Source of the DNA: Flavobacteriales bacterium UBA7878
Lineage (GTDB): Bacteria > Bacteroidota > Bacteroidia > Flavobacteriales > Schleiferiaceae
DNA length: 64,000 nucleotides
Reading direction: 5' to 3'
NCBI GenBank assembly: GCA_002501205.1
Contig: DLRW01000026.1
Location: 1-64,000 of the forward strand
Shown here piece by piece: positions 18,170 through 26,783 of the stretch. The notes under the pieces are model-generated. The model made no database searches. It was not told where the DNA came from and worked only from the letters and a program-made list of their open reading frames with translations. The translations under genes and the position numbers were made by a program. Positions within the stretch are counted from its first letter, which is position 1, and each line of letters begins with the position of its first letter.

Positions 18170-18991
18170 ATGAAAAGAAAAGCATTAAGCGTTTTATGTT
18201 CAGCCCTGGTGATCACTGCCTGCAATAAGGATAGCGACACTGATAACTCAAATACTTCCAACCAAAACAACTCCAGCCTGCACACTGCTTTTTCGGACTT
18301 CGATTCGGATAACTTCACTATTTACCTGGATGGATCGGAGGTAGTGCTGGAATCAAACGGATTACCCAATCATACCTCACCTTATTGGTCAAATACCACT
18401 GCAAGGACCGCTACTGATCCCATGGGAAACACCTTAACTACCCCTGCTGCATCTGTTAACCATCCTTTGTTTGTGGAGCCTACTGTAACCAGCTATCAAG
18501 ATATGGCACCAGGGAATATTGATGATTTTAATGGGAGCTATACTTTGCGAGTTCCTGCTAATCCCAGCATCGCTAGCAGCAGCACTTCAACCGGATTGGG
18601 AGCCATTGGAATGGCAGTAAGTGGCTCCATGATTTACAATGATGAAGAGGGGCCCAATGTACCCTTAAACGATGCGGTGGTTTCCTTGGATTATACTGCA
18701 GCCCACACTGGACCTCAGAGTTACCATTATCATTTGGAGCCAAAAGCATGGACCGATGACGACGATGCATTAGTAGGAATTATAGCAGACGGCTTTTTCA
18801 TTTACGGAAGAAAATGTCATTCTACTGGCACTTATCCCACAGATTTGGATGCTTCCGGTGGACATACTTCAGTAACCCAGCATAATAGCGAAGGCGAATA
18901 CCATTATCACATTCAAAATTCTGCCTATCTGGGAGAGTACTATATCATCTTCCCCGGGGATTATCAGGGAACTCCTAATGCGATTCAGTAA
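18170..18991 (+). CDS. YHYH-domain lipoprotein
   Basis: A 273-residue protein with a lipoprotein signal (ALVITAC, Cys18), a low-complexity Asn/Ser/Asp linker (about 22-40), and a YHYH domain. The two defining tetrads are SYHYHLEP at about residue 185 and EYHYHIQN near 245, with a GRKC motif between. The family's function is unknown; the paired His-x-His sites could bind a metal. It is predicted to be anchored in the envelope. Its end overlaps the next gene by 14 bases, and the third gene is an SCO protein, so the three probably act together. Position between porX and tsaE is unusual. About 200 bases upstream contain the porX terminator and no convincing -7 box. Confidence 0.85.
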   Translation: MKRKALSVLCSALVITACNKDSDTDNSNTSNQNNSSLHTAFSDFDSDNFTIYLDGSEVVLESNGLPNHTSPYWSNTTARTATDPMGNTLTTPAASVNHPLFVEPTVTSYQDMAPGNIDDFNGSYTLRVPANPSIASSSTSTGLGAIGMAVSGSMIYNDEEGPNVPLNDAVVSLDYTAAHTGPQSYHYHLEPKAWTDDDDALVGIIADGFFIYGRKCHSTGTYPTDLDASGGHTSVTQHNSEGEYHYHIQNSAYLGEYYIIFPGDYQGTPNAIQ

Positions 18992-19577
18992 GCTTTATAG
19001 CCTACTTCTAGGGCTCATTGTAGTCGCTTGTAACTTCAAGGCTGAGCCGCTTCAATTAAAAGAGTCCAGAGTTTTGGATGATGCTATTATCGTGTCAAGC
19101 GACTCCCTGATTTTGAATAGGCTTAGCGGAGAGGTTTTTTATAGGGGATTGCCATTTACGGGCACTGGGATTACTCAGTATCCAGATGGAAGTCGGGCCA
19201 GCTCAATTGAATATTACCAAGGGAAGAAACATGGGCTCTACCGTAAATGGTTTGCCAATGCGAGCCTAAGTTATGAGGCCAATTATGTTGAGGGAAAATT
19301 AAGGGGTGAATCGCGAAGCTGGTGGCGCAATGGGAAGCTCCGGACCCTTTCTAATTTTAAGGAGGGGGTGCCAGATGGAGAGCAGCTTCAATATTACAAA
19401 TCCGGGCTTTTGTTTAAGAAGCTTCAACTCGCAATGGGTAAAGAAAGTGGCTTGCAACAATCTTGGCGAGAAAACGGAAAATTATTTAACAACTATGAAG
19501 CTAAGGATGGCCGTATTTATGGACTTAAACGCTCTAAGCTCTGTTTTCAATTGGAAGAGGAAGGACTGGAGTACTAG
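18978..19577 (+). CDS. MORN/YwqK-type repeat lipoprotein
   Basis: A 199-residue protein with a lipoprotein signal (GLIVVAC, Cys18) and four to five MORN-variant repeats of the YwqK type, for example GTGITQYPDGSRASSIEYY, GKKHGLYRKWFANASLSYEA, GKLRGESRSWWRNGKLRTLS and GVPDGEQLQYYKSGLLFKK. Databases often call these antitoxins, but the repeats are a structural scaffold and no toxin is seen here. It overlaps the YHYH gene by 14 bases and the SCO gene by up to 59 bases. The tight packing argues for a joint envelope function with them. The C-terminus after about 165 is divergent. Confidence 0.85.
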   Translation: MRFSKLYSLLLGLIVVACNFKAEPLQLKESRVLDDAIIVSSDSLILNRLSGEVFYRGLPFTGTGITQYPDGSRASSIEYYQGKKHGLYRKWFANASLSYEANYVEGKLRGESRSWWRNGKLRTLSNFKEGVPDGEQLQYYKSGLLFKKLQLAMGKESGLQQSWRENGKLFNNYEAKDGRIYGLKRSKLCFQLEEEGLEY

Positions 19578-20229
19578 GCTTGGCATGGCACTTTTTTGCC
19601 TGTCCCTTGCATTGGTTTCTTGTCAGACTGGAGAAACTGAGCAAGCCAATAGCATTTCAGAGCTGCCTTATTATAATGAGGCTAGTTTTACCCCGCATTG
19701 GCTAAAGCCGAATTCTACTGAATTAAAGGACTTCCATAAGATTCCTCCCTTCCAACTTATTAATCAAGATGGTGATTCCATTAGCGAGAAAACTTTTGAG
19801 GGAAAGATTTATGTCGCTGATTTTTTCTTTACCTCTTGCCCGGGTATATGTCCTAAAATGACCTCCAATATGTCCTTGCTTCAGAAGGCATTCTTAGATG
19901 ATAATGAAGTCTTATTACTTTCTCACTCCGTCACTCCAGACTATGATTCGGTTAGCGTTTTAAAAGAATATGCCCATGCTCATCAGGTGGTTTCTGGAAA
20001 GTGGCATTTGCTTACTGGCAATCGCGATTTAATTTACAGTTTGGGACGCAAGAGTTATTTTGTGGAGGAGGATTTAGGGCTCGTTAAAAGCGGTGATGAC
20101 TTCCTGCACACGGAGAATTTTGTGTTGGTGGATAAGCAGCGTAGGATCCGAGGCATCTATAATGGATTAAATCTCAGTTCTGTTAAACAGCTAATACTAG
20201 ATATAGAATGTCTTAAGCAGGAAGGCTAA
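19519..20229 (+). CDS. SCO1/SenC-family copper/thiol protein
   Basis: A 236-residue (or 214-residue) lipoprotein of the SCO family with a thioredoxin fold. It has a lipoprotein signal (SLALVSC), the metal/redox motif SCPGICPKM, and a later histidine in FLHTENFVLVD, the third copper ligand in Sco proteins. Sco proteins deliver copper or keep the thiols of cytochrome oxidase reduced. Two starts are possible: ATG 19519, which gives a positively charged region before the hydrophobic signal but overlaps the previous gene by 59 bases, and ATG 19585, eight bases after the previous stop but without a charged start. I favour 19519. No cytochrome oxidase genes are nearby. Confidence 0.85.
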   Translation: MDLNALSSVFNWKRKDWSTRLGMALFCLSLALVSCQTGETEQANSISELPYYNEASFTPHWLKPNSTELKDFHKIPPFQLINQDGDSISEKTFEGKIYVADFFFTSCPGICPKMTSNMSLLQKAFLDDNEVLLLSHSVTPDYDSVSVLKEYAHAHQVVSGKWHLLTGNRDLIYSLGRKSYFVEEDLGLVKSGDDFLHTENFVLVDKQRRIRGIYNGLNLSSVKQLILDIECLKQEG

Positions 20230-20308
20230 GAGGAGGAGTTTGCTTCTTCTTAAATGATGAAATAGTTCCACGGCTAAAACCGAATTCAATTAAAATCCAT
20301 TTCGGCAC

Positions 20309-20341
20309 TTGATTAGAAATGAGAGCAAGAAATTACCTTTG
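20309..20341 (+). promoter_or_regulatory. Promoter of tsaE-ald
   Basis: TTG at 20309-20311 and a perfect TACCTTTG at 20334-20341, spacer 22. The box ends five bases before the tsaE ATG, implying a nearly leaderless message and transcription independent of the upstream cassette. Confidence 0.6.
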
Positions 20342-20346
20342 CTTTT

Positions 20347-20778
20347 ATGGCCGATTGGAATCATGAGGGCTTTAAGCAGGAGGATCTACCTGAAATTGCC
20401 CAATCTATTCTTGAAAATCTAGAAGAACCTTTGGTCTTATTCAAAGGGGATTTAGGTGCGGGGAAAACCACTTTAATCAAGGAGTTGTGCAAGCAGCTTG
20501 GGGTAAAGGATGAGGTAAGTAGCCCGACTTTTTCTTTGGTTAACGAATACCAGGGAGCCAAGGGGGAGCAAATTTTTCATTTCGATTGGTACCGTCTCGA
20601 TGATGAATCCGAAGCCTGGGATATGGGCTGGGAGGATTATCTCGATCGTGGCGATTACCTCTTTATGGAGTGGCCTGAAAAAATTAGTACCTTAATACCC
20701 CCAGATTTTGCCTTGATTGAAATCGAAGTTACTTCGGCCGAAAGCCGCATTATCCGCTTAAGTCACCACCATGAGTAA
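20347..20778 (+). CDS. tsaE: tRNA threonylcarbamoyladenosine synthesis ATPase TsaE
   Basis: A 143-residue P-loop protein: Walker A GDLGAGKTTL at about residues 34-43, SSPTFSLVNEY, and FHFDWYRLDDESEAWDMGWE, all hallmarks of TsaE. It works with TsaB, TsaD and TsaC to make t6A at position 37 of ANN-decoding tRNAs. Its last eight bases overlap the ald start. In related flavobacteria I recall tsaE and ald following porX directly; here a three-gene cassette intervenes. Confidence 0.95.
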   Translation: MADWNHEGFKQEDLPEIAQSILENLEEPLVLFKGDLGAGKTTLIKELCKQLGVKDEVSSPTFSLVNEYQGAKGEQIFHFDWYRLDDESEAWDMGWEDYLDRGDYLFMEWPEKISTLIPPDFALIEIEVTSAESRIIRLSHHHE

Positions 20779-21979
20779 GCCCGAATTTTTAAGCTTTTCC
20801 TCTTCTGAATTGATGCCTCAGGAGGAGGTTTTGGAAGTGCAAAAATCCCGACAGCATTTGCAGATCGGTATCCCTGCCGAAACCTGTTTGCAGGAGAAAC
20901 GAATTCCCCTTACCCCTGATGCGGTAAACCTTTTGGTAGAGCATGGTCATGAGGTGATCATTGAAACCAATGCCGGCTTAAATGCCCATTATTCAGATCA
21001 GGATTTTTCAGAGGCCGGTGCCAAAATCGTGTATTCGGCCAAAGAAGTATTCGAAGCGGACATGATTGTTAAGGTGGAGCCACCTAGCGATGAGGAGATT
21101 GAACTGATGAAGAAAGGCCAAACCTTAATTTCGGCCTTGCAGTTAAAAACCCGTAGTAAGAAGTATTTCAAAGCTTTAATGAAGAAAGGGGTTACGGCCC
21201 TGAGCTTCGAGAATATTGAAGATGAAGATGGCATTGTGCCGGTGGTTCGCAGTATGAGCGAAATTGCCGGAAATACCTCCATCCTTATTGCAGCCGAATA
21301 TCTTAGCAATGCCAATGAAGGTAAAGGCTTTATGCTGGGCGGTGTTTCAGGCGTACCGCCCACTGAAGTAGTTATAATTGGAGCAGGAACGGTAGGAACC
21401 TTTGCGGCCCGCACAGCTTTGGGTTTAGGGGCCAATGTGAAGGTCTTTGATCGCTCACTTTCCAAATTGCGTCGCCTGCAATCTATGCTCAATAATATTC
21501 CGATTTATACCTGTGTTATACAGCCTAAAATTTTAGATAAGGCCTTGATGCGTTGCGATGTAGCGGTAGGGGCCATTCGTTCCGAAACAGGGCGCACTCC
21601 TTGCGTGGTAACTGAGGATATGGTTCGAAAGATGAAGCCTGGTAGCGTGGTAGTAGATGTGAGTATCGATCAGGGTGGTTGCTTCGAAACCAGCGATCTC
21701 ACCAGTCATGATCAACCCGTGTTCCGCAAGTTTGATATTGTGCATTACTGTGTGCCCAATATTGCTTCCCGAGTAAGTCGTACTGCCTCCTTTTCGCTAA
21801 GTAATATTATGGCGCCGGTACTTCTGTCGATTGGTGAAGCCGGAGGGATTGAAGAAGTACTGCACTTGCAAAGACATATCCGCAAAGGCTTATATCTCTA
21901 CAAAGGGAATTTGGTTCGAAAAGGAATCGGGGAGTGGTTTGATCTGCCTTATGCAGAAGTCGACCTCTTATTCGATTAA
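20771..21979 (+). CDS. ald: Alanine dehydrogenase
   Basis: A 402-residue protein of the alanine dehydrogenase/PNT family. It has the N-terminal IGIPAETCLQEKRIPLTPD, then KVEPPSDEEIELMKKGQTLI, and the NAD-binding stretch VIIGAGTVGTFAARTALGLG with Asp in VKVFDRS selecting NAD. It interconverts alanine and pyruvate plus ammonia. There is an N-terminal extension of about 30 residues before the usual start of the fold, as in other Bacteroidota copies. It is coupled to tsaE by an eight-base overlap, and its 3' end overlaps the convergent methyltransferase gene by 12 bases, with no terminator between. Confidence 0.92.
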   Translation: MSKPEFLSFSSSELMPQEEVLEVQKSRQHLQIGIPAETCLQEKRIPLTPDAVNLLVEHGHEVIIETNAGLNAHYSDQDFSEAGAKIVYSAKEVFEADMIVKVEPPSDEEIELMKKGQTLISALQLKTRSKKYFKALMKKGVTALSFENIEDEDGIVPVVRSMSEIAGNTSILIAAEYLSNANEGKGFMLGGVSGVPPTEVVIIGAGTVGTFAARTALGLGANVKVFDRSLSKLRRLQSMLNNIPIYTCVIQPKILDKALMRCDVAVGAIRSETGRTPCVVTEDMVRKMKPGSVVVDVSIDQGGCFETSDLTSHDQPVFRKFDIVHYCVPNIASRVSRTASFSLSNIMAPVLLSIGEAGGIEEVLHLQRHIRKGLYLYKGNLVRKGIGEWFDLPYAEVDLLFD

Positions 21980-22729
21980 GCTCTTCAATTTAGCTTTAAC
22001 CATATTAAGTACTCCACTCCTTTGCTGGTCGGGGATGGCAACAACATCGGCTTTGTAAGCATCCATATTAAAGCGTGCAATCTGATCGATGTGATGTTCT
22101 TGGCCAGGCAAATGAAAGATGGCCCAGTTTTGACCGTTGGGATGAGGCCAGTCGCATACTTTCATTTTTAAGCCATAGTCCCGCCAAGCCCAATCTTTAA
22201 CGGTATTTGGGCGATAGGAAACGCAACCGGGATATACCCATTCTTCACCTTCGTAATCTTCCTTGCCCCAGATAAAGGTCGCTATAAAAATGCCCTTGGG
22301 ATTTAAGCTTTGACGTACCTCTTTTAAGCAGGCTCGAATCTGCGAACCGCTGGCATGGGAGAAGATACTTTGCGCTAAAATGAAATCGAACTTTTCCTGG
22401 AATTTGCTGATTTCAAAATTGGCCCCATTTAAAAAGTTCGGATTTTTAAGATCTACCAGGTCCTGACCTATCTCCTGGCTTATCGCTTCATCGATTAACC
22501 ATTGATTAGGTTCTATTCCGTAATAGTTACCGCTGTTGAGATAAGGGATCAACAATTTGCCGGCCCGAAGAGAGCCACAACCAATATCGCATAAGGTATG
22601 ATCGGCCCGTAAACCTGCAGCTGTAATCAAGGTAAATTGCAGGGCACCTAAAAGATCGTATTTCAGGGGCGGTCCCACAAAGGCTTTATAATGCTCGTCT
22701 CCCGCCTGTAAATTTTTCAGATCCATCAT
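21968..22729 (-). CDS. SAM-dependent methyltransferase, class I
   Basis: A 253-residue protein with a Rossmann-type SAM-binding domain: motif I LCDIGCGSLRAGKLLIPYL at about 42-60, followed by YYGIEPNQWLIDEAI, and a later FILAQSIFSHASGSQIRACL that matches motif IV and the following helix. The C-terminal part carries many aromatic residues (YPGCVSYRPNTVKDWAWRDY). The target is unknown; small molecule, sugar or lipid are all possible. Convergent with ald, overlapping it by 12 bases. Confidence 0.85.
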   Translation of the reverse strand: MMDLKNLQAGDEHYKAFVGPPLKYDLLGALQFTLITAAGLRADHTLCDIGCGSLRAGKLLIPYLNSGNYYGIEPNQWLIDEAISQEIGQDLVDLKNPNFLNGANFEISKFQEKFDFILAQSIFSHASGSQIRACLKEVRQSLNPKGIFIATFIWGKEDYEGEEWVYPGCVSYRPNTVKDWAWRDYGLKMKVCDWPHPNGQNWAIFHLPGQEHHIDQIARFNMDAYKADVVAIPDQQRSGVLNMVKAKLKSLIE

Positions 22730-22778
22730 TTTTTACGGATATCTTGCGTAAAGGTCTTAAAAAAATGTTCGGCCCTTC

Positions 22779-22786
22779 TACCTTTG
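22779..22786 (+). promoter_or_regulatory. -7 box for small membrane protein gene
   Basis: A perfect TACCTTTG, 19 bases before the ATG at 22806. No TTG at the right distance upstream. Confidence 0.4.
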
Positions 22787-22805
22787 TCGCCATTGAATAC
22801 AGTGT

Positions 22806-23162
22806 ATGCGCATCGGAAGAAAAATTCTCTATTATTTACTCGGAGTGGGCTTAGGTAGCCTTTTAGTCTTTTTCATTTTTGGCGACCGAGATATCGAATG
22901 CAATTATTTCCCTAACGATCGTGTGCTCTACGACCTGCGCCTCAAGGAAATTCAATTGGATCCGGCAGTGAATGCTGCTGATACCCTCGATCTACAATAC
23001 GCTTTGGAGCGTGCTCGCGTTGATTTTGATAAAAGTGAAATCAATGACGAGGGCTGCAATGTGTATCATCTCGATTTGAAAGATCGCATGAAGAGCTTCC
23101 GTATTGAGAACTGCGATTCTATTGCCACTGTTTTGGCGGTTTCGCCGATGGAGACTAAGTAG
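22806..23162 (+). CDS. Small membrane-anchored protein, unknown function
   Basis: A 118-residue protein. One hydrophobic helix at about residues 8-25 follows basic MRIGRK, with the rest predicted outside the cytoplasm; it contains two cysteines (ECNYFPNDRVLYDL and NDEGCNVYHL) plus a third in ENCDSI. I recognise similar short proteins from other flavobacteria but no named function. It begins downstream of a good -7 box and ends two bases from the convergent proline dehydrogenase stop. The composition and placement suggest a real gene rather than a chance frame. Confidence 0.75.
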   Translation: MRIGRKILYYLLGVGLGSLLVFFIFGDRDIECNYFPNDRVLYDLRLKEIQLDPAVNAADTLDLQYALERARVDFDKSEINDEGCNVYHLDLKDRMKSFRIENCDSIATVLAVSPMETK

Positions 23163-23164
23163 AA

Positions 23165-24331
23165 TTAGTCCAGTCCGCGTCGTTTCATTTCCTTTTTAAT
23201 GAGGCTAAGTTCTCTACCGCTTTGACCTGAAGCACTGGAGTTTTCTTCAGCGCGACGAATTAAATAAGGTAAGGTTTCGGTAACTGGCCCAAAAGGAAGA
23301 TACTTCACCACATTATAGCCGGCCTTGGCCAAATTAAAACTAAGGTTATCGCTCATGCCATAGAGCTGGCTAAACCAAACACGATCATCCTTAGGATCGA
23401 GATTCATTTCATTCACCTTTTCGGCAAGTAAACGGGCACTTTCTTCATTATGACTGCCCGCCACTACCAACACGGTGTCCAGATGCTCCATTAAGAAACG
23501 GATACCGTCATCATAGCTTTTATCACTATCGGCTTTGGTGGCATGAATGGGATCAGGATATTTTTTGTCAGCTGCGCGATCGCGTTCTTTCTCCATATAG
23601 GCACCGCGCACTAATTTGGCTCCGTAGAAATAACCTTTTTCACGGGCTTCGTGATAGGAGTCCTTTAAGAATTGCAGGCGGTCTTTGCGATACATCTGCA
23701 GGGTATTAATCACTACTACTCTATCGCGGTTAAATCGCTCCATCATTTCGCGAGCCATCTCATCAATGGCATTTTGAATCCAGCTTTCCTCCGCATCAAT
23801 CATAATGCGAAGACCATATTTATTGGCGGTATAGCAGATTTCTTCCATCCGCATTTTAACGCGTTCCCAGGCTCGTGCTTCCACTTCATTGAAGGGCAAG
23901 CCAGCACTATGGCGCTCCAATAAATCAAAGGATGCAATACCGGTTACCTTAAAAACCCCGAAAGGAATTCCCGGATGATCACCTGCATATTGAATGGTTT
24001 CTACGATTTCGTCCTTAGTGGCATTAAAGTCGGCTTCGGTTTCCTTGCCTTCGACAGCAAAATCTAAAAGGGCAGAAACCCCTTGTTCCCGAAGTTTGTC
24101 AATAATAGCCTGACATTCTTCAATGGTTTCACCACCCACAAATTGATCATAAACGGTTTGCTTAACAACCGTTCGGATGGGTAAGCCCAATTTAATGGCC
24201 AGGTTACTGGCACGACGGCCGAGTCCTACTAAACTTGAATTGGCTACCAAACGAAAGAGCCAATAGGCTTTTCGTAATTGATTATCCGACTTTAAGATAA
24301 AGGCGGTTTTGGTATCGTTGAAGTCTAACAT
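23165..24331 (-). CDS. Proline dehydrogenase (FAD-dependent)
   Basis: A 388-residue monofunctional proline dehydrogenase with the beta/alpha barrel of the PutA family. Diagnostic stretches include FGVFKVTGIAS, IMIDAEESWIQ, KLVRGAYMEKERDRA, VVAGSHNEES and VKYLPFGPVTETLPYLIRRA, covering FAD and proline binding. It oxidises proline to pyrroline-5-carboxylate and feeds electrons to quinones. The P5C dehydrogenase partner is not in this window. It is divergent from aroB, with 165 bases between the starts; no convincing -7 box is seen on its own side. Confidence 0.93.
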   Translation of the reverse strand: MLDFNDTKTAFILKSDNQLRKAYWLFRLVANSSLVGLGRRASNLAIKLGLPIRTVVKQTVYDQFVGGETIEECQAIIDKLREQGVSALLDFAVEGKETEADFNATKDEIVETIQYAGDHPGIPFGVFKVTGIASFDLLERHSAGLPFNEVEARAWERVKMRMEEICYTANKYGLRIMIDAEESWIQNAIDEMAREMMERFNRDRVVVINTLQMYRKDRLQFLKDSYHEAREKGYFYGAKLVRGAYMEKERDRAADKKYPDPIHATKADSDKSYDDGIRFLMEHLDTVLVVAGSHNEESARLLAEKVNEMNLDPKDDRVWFSQLYGMSDNLSFNLAKAGYNVVKYLPFGPVTETLPYLIRRAEENSSASGQSGRELSLIKKEMKRRGLD

Positions 24332-24483
24332 GTCGCAATTTTTAAGAGGCTTGCAAAACCTTATCCCTCATCTGTTTAATTCGTTTTAGGGGAGCTCAAT
24401 TTTGCAGCGACGAATTACCTACTAATTTACTGCAAATCCAAGTCCCTGCCAGCGATTCCCATCACTATTCCACAAAGCCTGCT

Positions 24484-24491
24484 TACCTTTG
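24484..24491 (+). promoter_or_regulatory. -7 box for aroB-aroA
   Basis: A perfect TACCTTTG five bases before the aroB ATG, identical in sequence and spacing to the tsaE box. No proper TTG upstream. Confidence 0.5.
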
Positions 24492-24496
24492 ATTTT

Positions 24497-25561
24497 ATGA
24501 TCGATTCACTGGAGAAATTCGGGCTTTTTTTTGAGGAAAAGGCCTTGGCGCAATTCCAATCCTTACTGCTGGAAAAGGACTATTCCAAGATTGCAGTACT
24601 CTGCGATTCCAATACCCATGAGTATTGTTTGCCGGGCTTCTTGTCTCAGCTTCCAGAAATGAATTCGGATAAACTGGAAGTCCTGGAATTGGAACCAGGA
24701 GAGGGCAACAAATCTCTGGAAGTATTGGCTCAGCTTTGGGATGCCTTTGGCGCCTTGGAAATGGATCGCCATAGTTTATTGATCAATTTAGGGGGTGGTG
24801 TGATTAGTGATTTGGGAGGATTTGCGGCCGCAACCTATATGCGGGGAATCGATTTTGTGAATTTCCCAACTTCCCTGCTAGCCATGGTAGATGCTTCCGT
24901 TGGAGCTAAAACAGGTATTAATTTCGGGGCCTATAAAAACCGCATTGGCTTATTTTCGGAACCTCTCATGGTGGGTATTCTACCCGAGTTTCTCGATACT
25001 TTGCCAGAGGAGGAGTTCCTTTCGGGATGGGCCGAAATGCTGAAACATGGCCTTATTGCTGATGTTGAACATTATCGAGCTCTTATTCGGCGAAAGCCGA
25101 CTGCTTCTCAAATTGATTCGGACTTAATTGCACATTCAGTAGCTATAAAAGCCAGGGTGGTAAGTCAAGATAAACATGAGGGTGGATTGCGTAAGATTCT
25201 AAATTTCGGTCATAGTATTGGTCATGCCTTAGAATCCTGGTATCAGCAGGCCGGACAGCCGCTAAGCCATGGTTATGCCGTAGCCCTGGGGATGCTAGTG
25301 GAGCTTTCGCTCTCGGCCGCTTTCGCTGGATGCGATATCAATGAAGTGCAGGCTTTACAAACTGATATTCGGAAACTCTACTCTGTTCCTAAGCTCAAAC
25401 CCCATTCGGAGGAATTAAAGCCTTTGCTTTTAGGGGATAAGAAAAACAAGGGTAGTCATTTGCATTTTAGCCTGCTGCGCGAATGTGGGACCGCGGTTTA
25501 TGATATTGAAGTGCCCATGGAATCGGTTTTGGAGTATTACCATAAATGCTTTCATGACTAA
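24497..25561 (+). CDS. aroB: 3-Dehydroquinate synthase
   Basis: A 354-residue AroB, second enzyme of the shikimate pathway, converting DAHP to 3-dehydroquinate with NAD and a divalent metal. Visible signatures are INLGGGVISDLGGFAAATYM (NAD-binding), RGIDFVNFPTSLLAMVDASV, GAKTGINF, GWAEMLKHGLIAD with the metal-binding Glu, and ILNFGHSIGHALE with metal-binding histidines. The family length fits. Its final eight bases overlap aroA, so the two are translated together. Confidence 0.96.
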   Translation: MIDSLEKFGLFFEEKALAQFQSLLLEKDYSKIAVLCDSNTHEYCLPGFLSQLPEMNSDKLEVLELEPGEGNKSLEVLAQLWDAFGALEMDRHSLLINLGGGVISDLGGFAAATYMRGIDFVNFPTSLLAMVDASVGAKTGINFGAYKNRIGLFSEPLMVGILPEFLDTLPEEEFLSGWAEMLKHGLIADVEHYRALIRRKPTASQIDSDLIAHSVAIKARVVSQDKHEGGLRKILNFGHSIGHALESWYQQAGQPLSHGYAVALGMLVELSLSAAFAGCDINEVQALQTDIRKLYSVPKLKPHSEELKPLLLGDKKNKGSHLHFSLLRECGTAVYDIEVPMESVLEYYHKCFHD

Positions 25562-26783
25562 GCTTCGACTTTCACATCCGAGCGGAGTATTGCGAGGTCG
25601 CATTCAGTTGCCAGGCTCAAAAAGTGAGTCGAATCGTTTTTTGATTTTAAAAGCACTGTATGCTCCGGAAATGCAACTAAGTGGACTGTCGGATAGTAAG
25701 GACAGTGAAATCTTGCAGCAGCTTTTAGCTGCCTATCCTAATCAAAAGGAGCTCAATGCTGGAGATACAGGAACAGCCATGCGTTTTTTTACGGCCTTTC
25801 TGGCTGCGCAAGAGGGGGAATGGATTTTAGATGGTTCTGAGCGCATGCGGGAGCGTCCTATAGCACCTTTGGTTAAAGCTTTAAGTGATTTAGGGGCGGA
25901 GATTGAATATCTGGAAGAACCGGGATTTCCTCCATTGAAGATCGAGGGCCGAAAACTAAAGGGTGGCTTATTGCATATTGATGCCAGTTTATCCAGTCAA
26001 TACCTTTCCGCTTTGATGATGATTGCTCCTTCCTTAGAGCAGGGCCTAGAGTTGCGATGGGAAGGGCAGCCGGTTTCCATGCCTTATATCTATCTCACGG
26101 CCAATTGCATGCGCCGAATGGGTTTTAAAGTTTTTGTGCTGGGCAACGAAGTACGCATTCCGGCTCAGACTGAGCTTGAATTCCCTAAGCCAATAGCAGT
26201 GGAGCCGGATTGGTCGGCTGCATCCTATTGGTTAGCCATGGCGGCCTTGGCGCAAGAAGCGGAAATTTATTTGCCCGGATTCAGGCAATATAGCATGCAG
26301 GGCGATTCCATTGTAAGTCAATTGATGGCGCCTTTGGGAGTAGATCAAACCTTTATTGGCTCTGGCATTAGGATTCATAAAGCCGAGCCATTACCAGTGC
26401 CGGCCCAAATAAATTTATTGGATACTCCGGATTTAAGTCAGACATTAATTCCGGCCTATGCTGCCAAAGAGCATGCATTGCAATTCAGCGGACTGCAAAC
26501 CTTACGGATTAAGGAAACGGATCGCATAGTAGCTTTGCAAAAGGAATTGCAAAAATTCGGACAAGAATGCGAGGTTGGGAAGGACTTCCTCCAGCTGAAA
26601 GGAGGTTTCCAAGCTAGTTTGCAAAGTATTGCTACCTATGGTGATCACCGTATGGCCATGGGCTTTGCGGCGCTGGCTTTATTACATCCTATAGAGATTG
26701 AAAACCCAGAGGTAGTGTCAAAGTCTTATCCAGCTTTTTGGGAGCATTGTAAGGTTTTGGGATTTGAATTGGAGGAGCTTTAG
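25554..26783 (+). CDS. aroA: 5-Enolpyruvylshikimate-3-phosphate synthase
   Basis: A 409-residue EPSP synthase. It has the N-terminal LPGSKSESNRFLILKAL, GDTGTAMRFFTAFLA, RERPIAPLVKAL, SLSSQYLSALMMIAP and the C-terminal IKETDRIVALQKEL and GDHRMAMGFAAL. It joins shikimate-3-phosphate and PEP in the sixth step of the shikimate pathway. The start at 25554 is chosen because the frame from 25485 adds residues outside the family and lies deep within aroB. The protein is slightly shorter than E. coli AroA, as is common in Bacteroidota. It is followed by the palindrome cluster. Confidence 0.95.
   Translation: MTKLRLSHPSGVLRGRIQLPGSKSESNRFLILKALYAPEMQLSGLSDSKDSEILQQLLAAYPNQKELNAGDTGTAMRFFTAFLAAQEGEWILDGSERMRERPIAPLVKALSDLGAEIEYLEEPGFPPLKIEGRKLKGGLLHIDASLSSQYLSALMMIAPSLEQGLELRWEGQPVSMPYIYLTANCMRRMGFKVFVLGNEVRIPAQTELEFPKPIAVEPDWSAASYWLAMAALAQEAEIYLPGFRQYSMQGDSIVSQLMAPLGVDQTFIGSGIRIHKAEPLPVPAQINLLDTPDLSQTLIPAYAAKEHALQFSGLQTLRIKETDRIVALQKELQKFGQECEVGKDFLQLKGGFQASLQSIATYGDHRMAMGFAALALLHPIEIENPEVVSKSYPAFWEHCKVLGFELEEL

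Noticed and set aside
19306..19518. Upstream extension of the SCO gene to 19306
   Set aside because: It would lie inside the MORN gene in another frame and puts over 70 non-family residues ahead of the lipoprotein signal.
18978..19577. MORN/YwqK protein as an antitoxin
   Set aside because: The name comes from database convention; no toxin gene is adjacent, and a lipoprotein signal argues for an envelope role.
20220..20260. Terminator after the SCO gene
   Set aside because: AAGAGGAGGAG can pair with CTTCTTCTT only via G-U pairs and no T tract follows; too weak to call.
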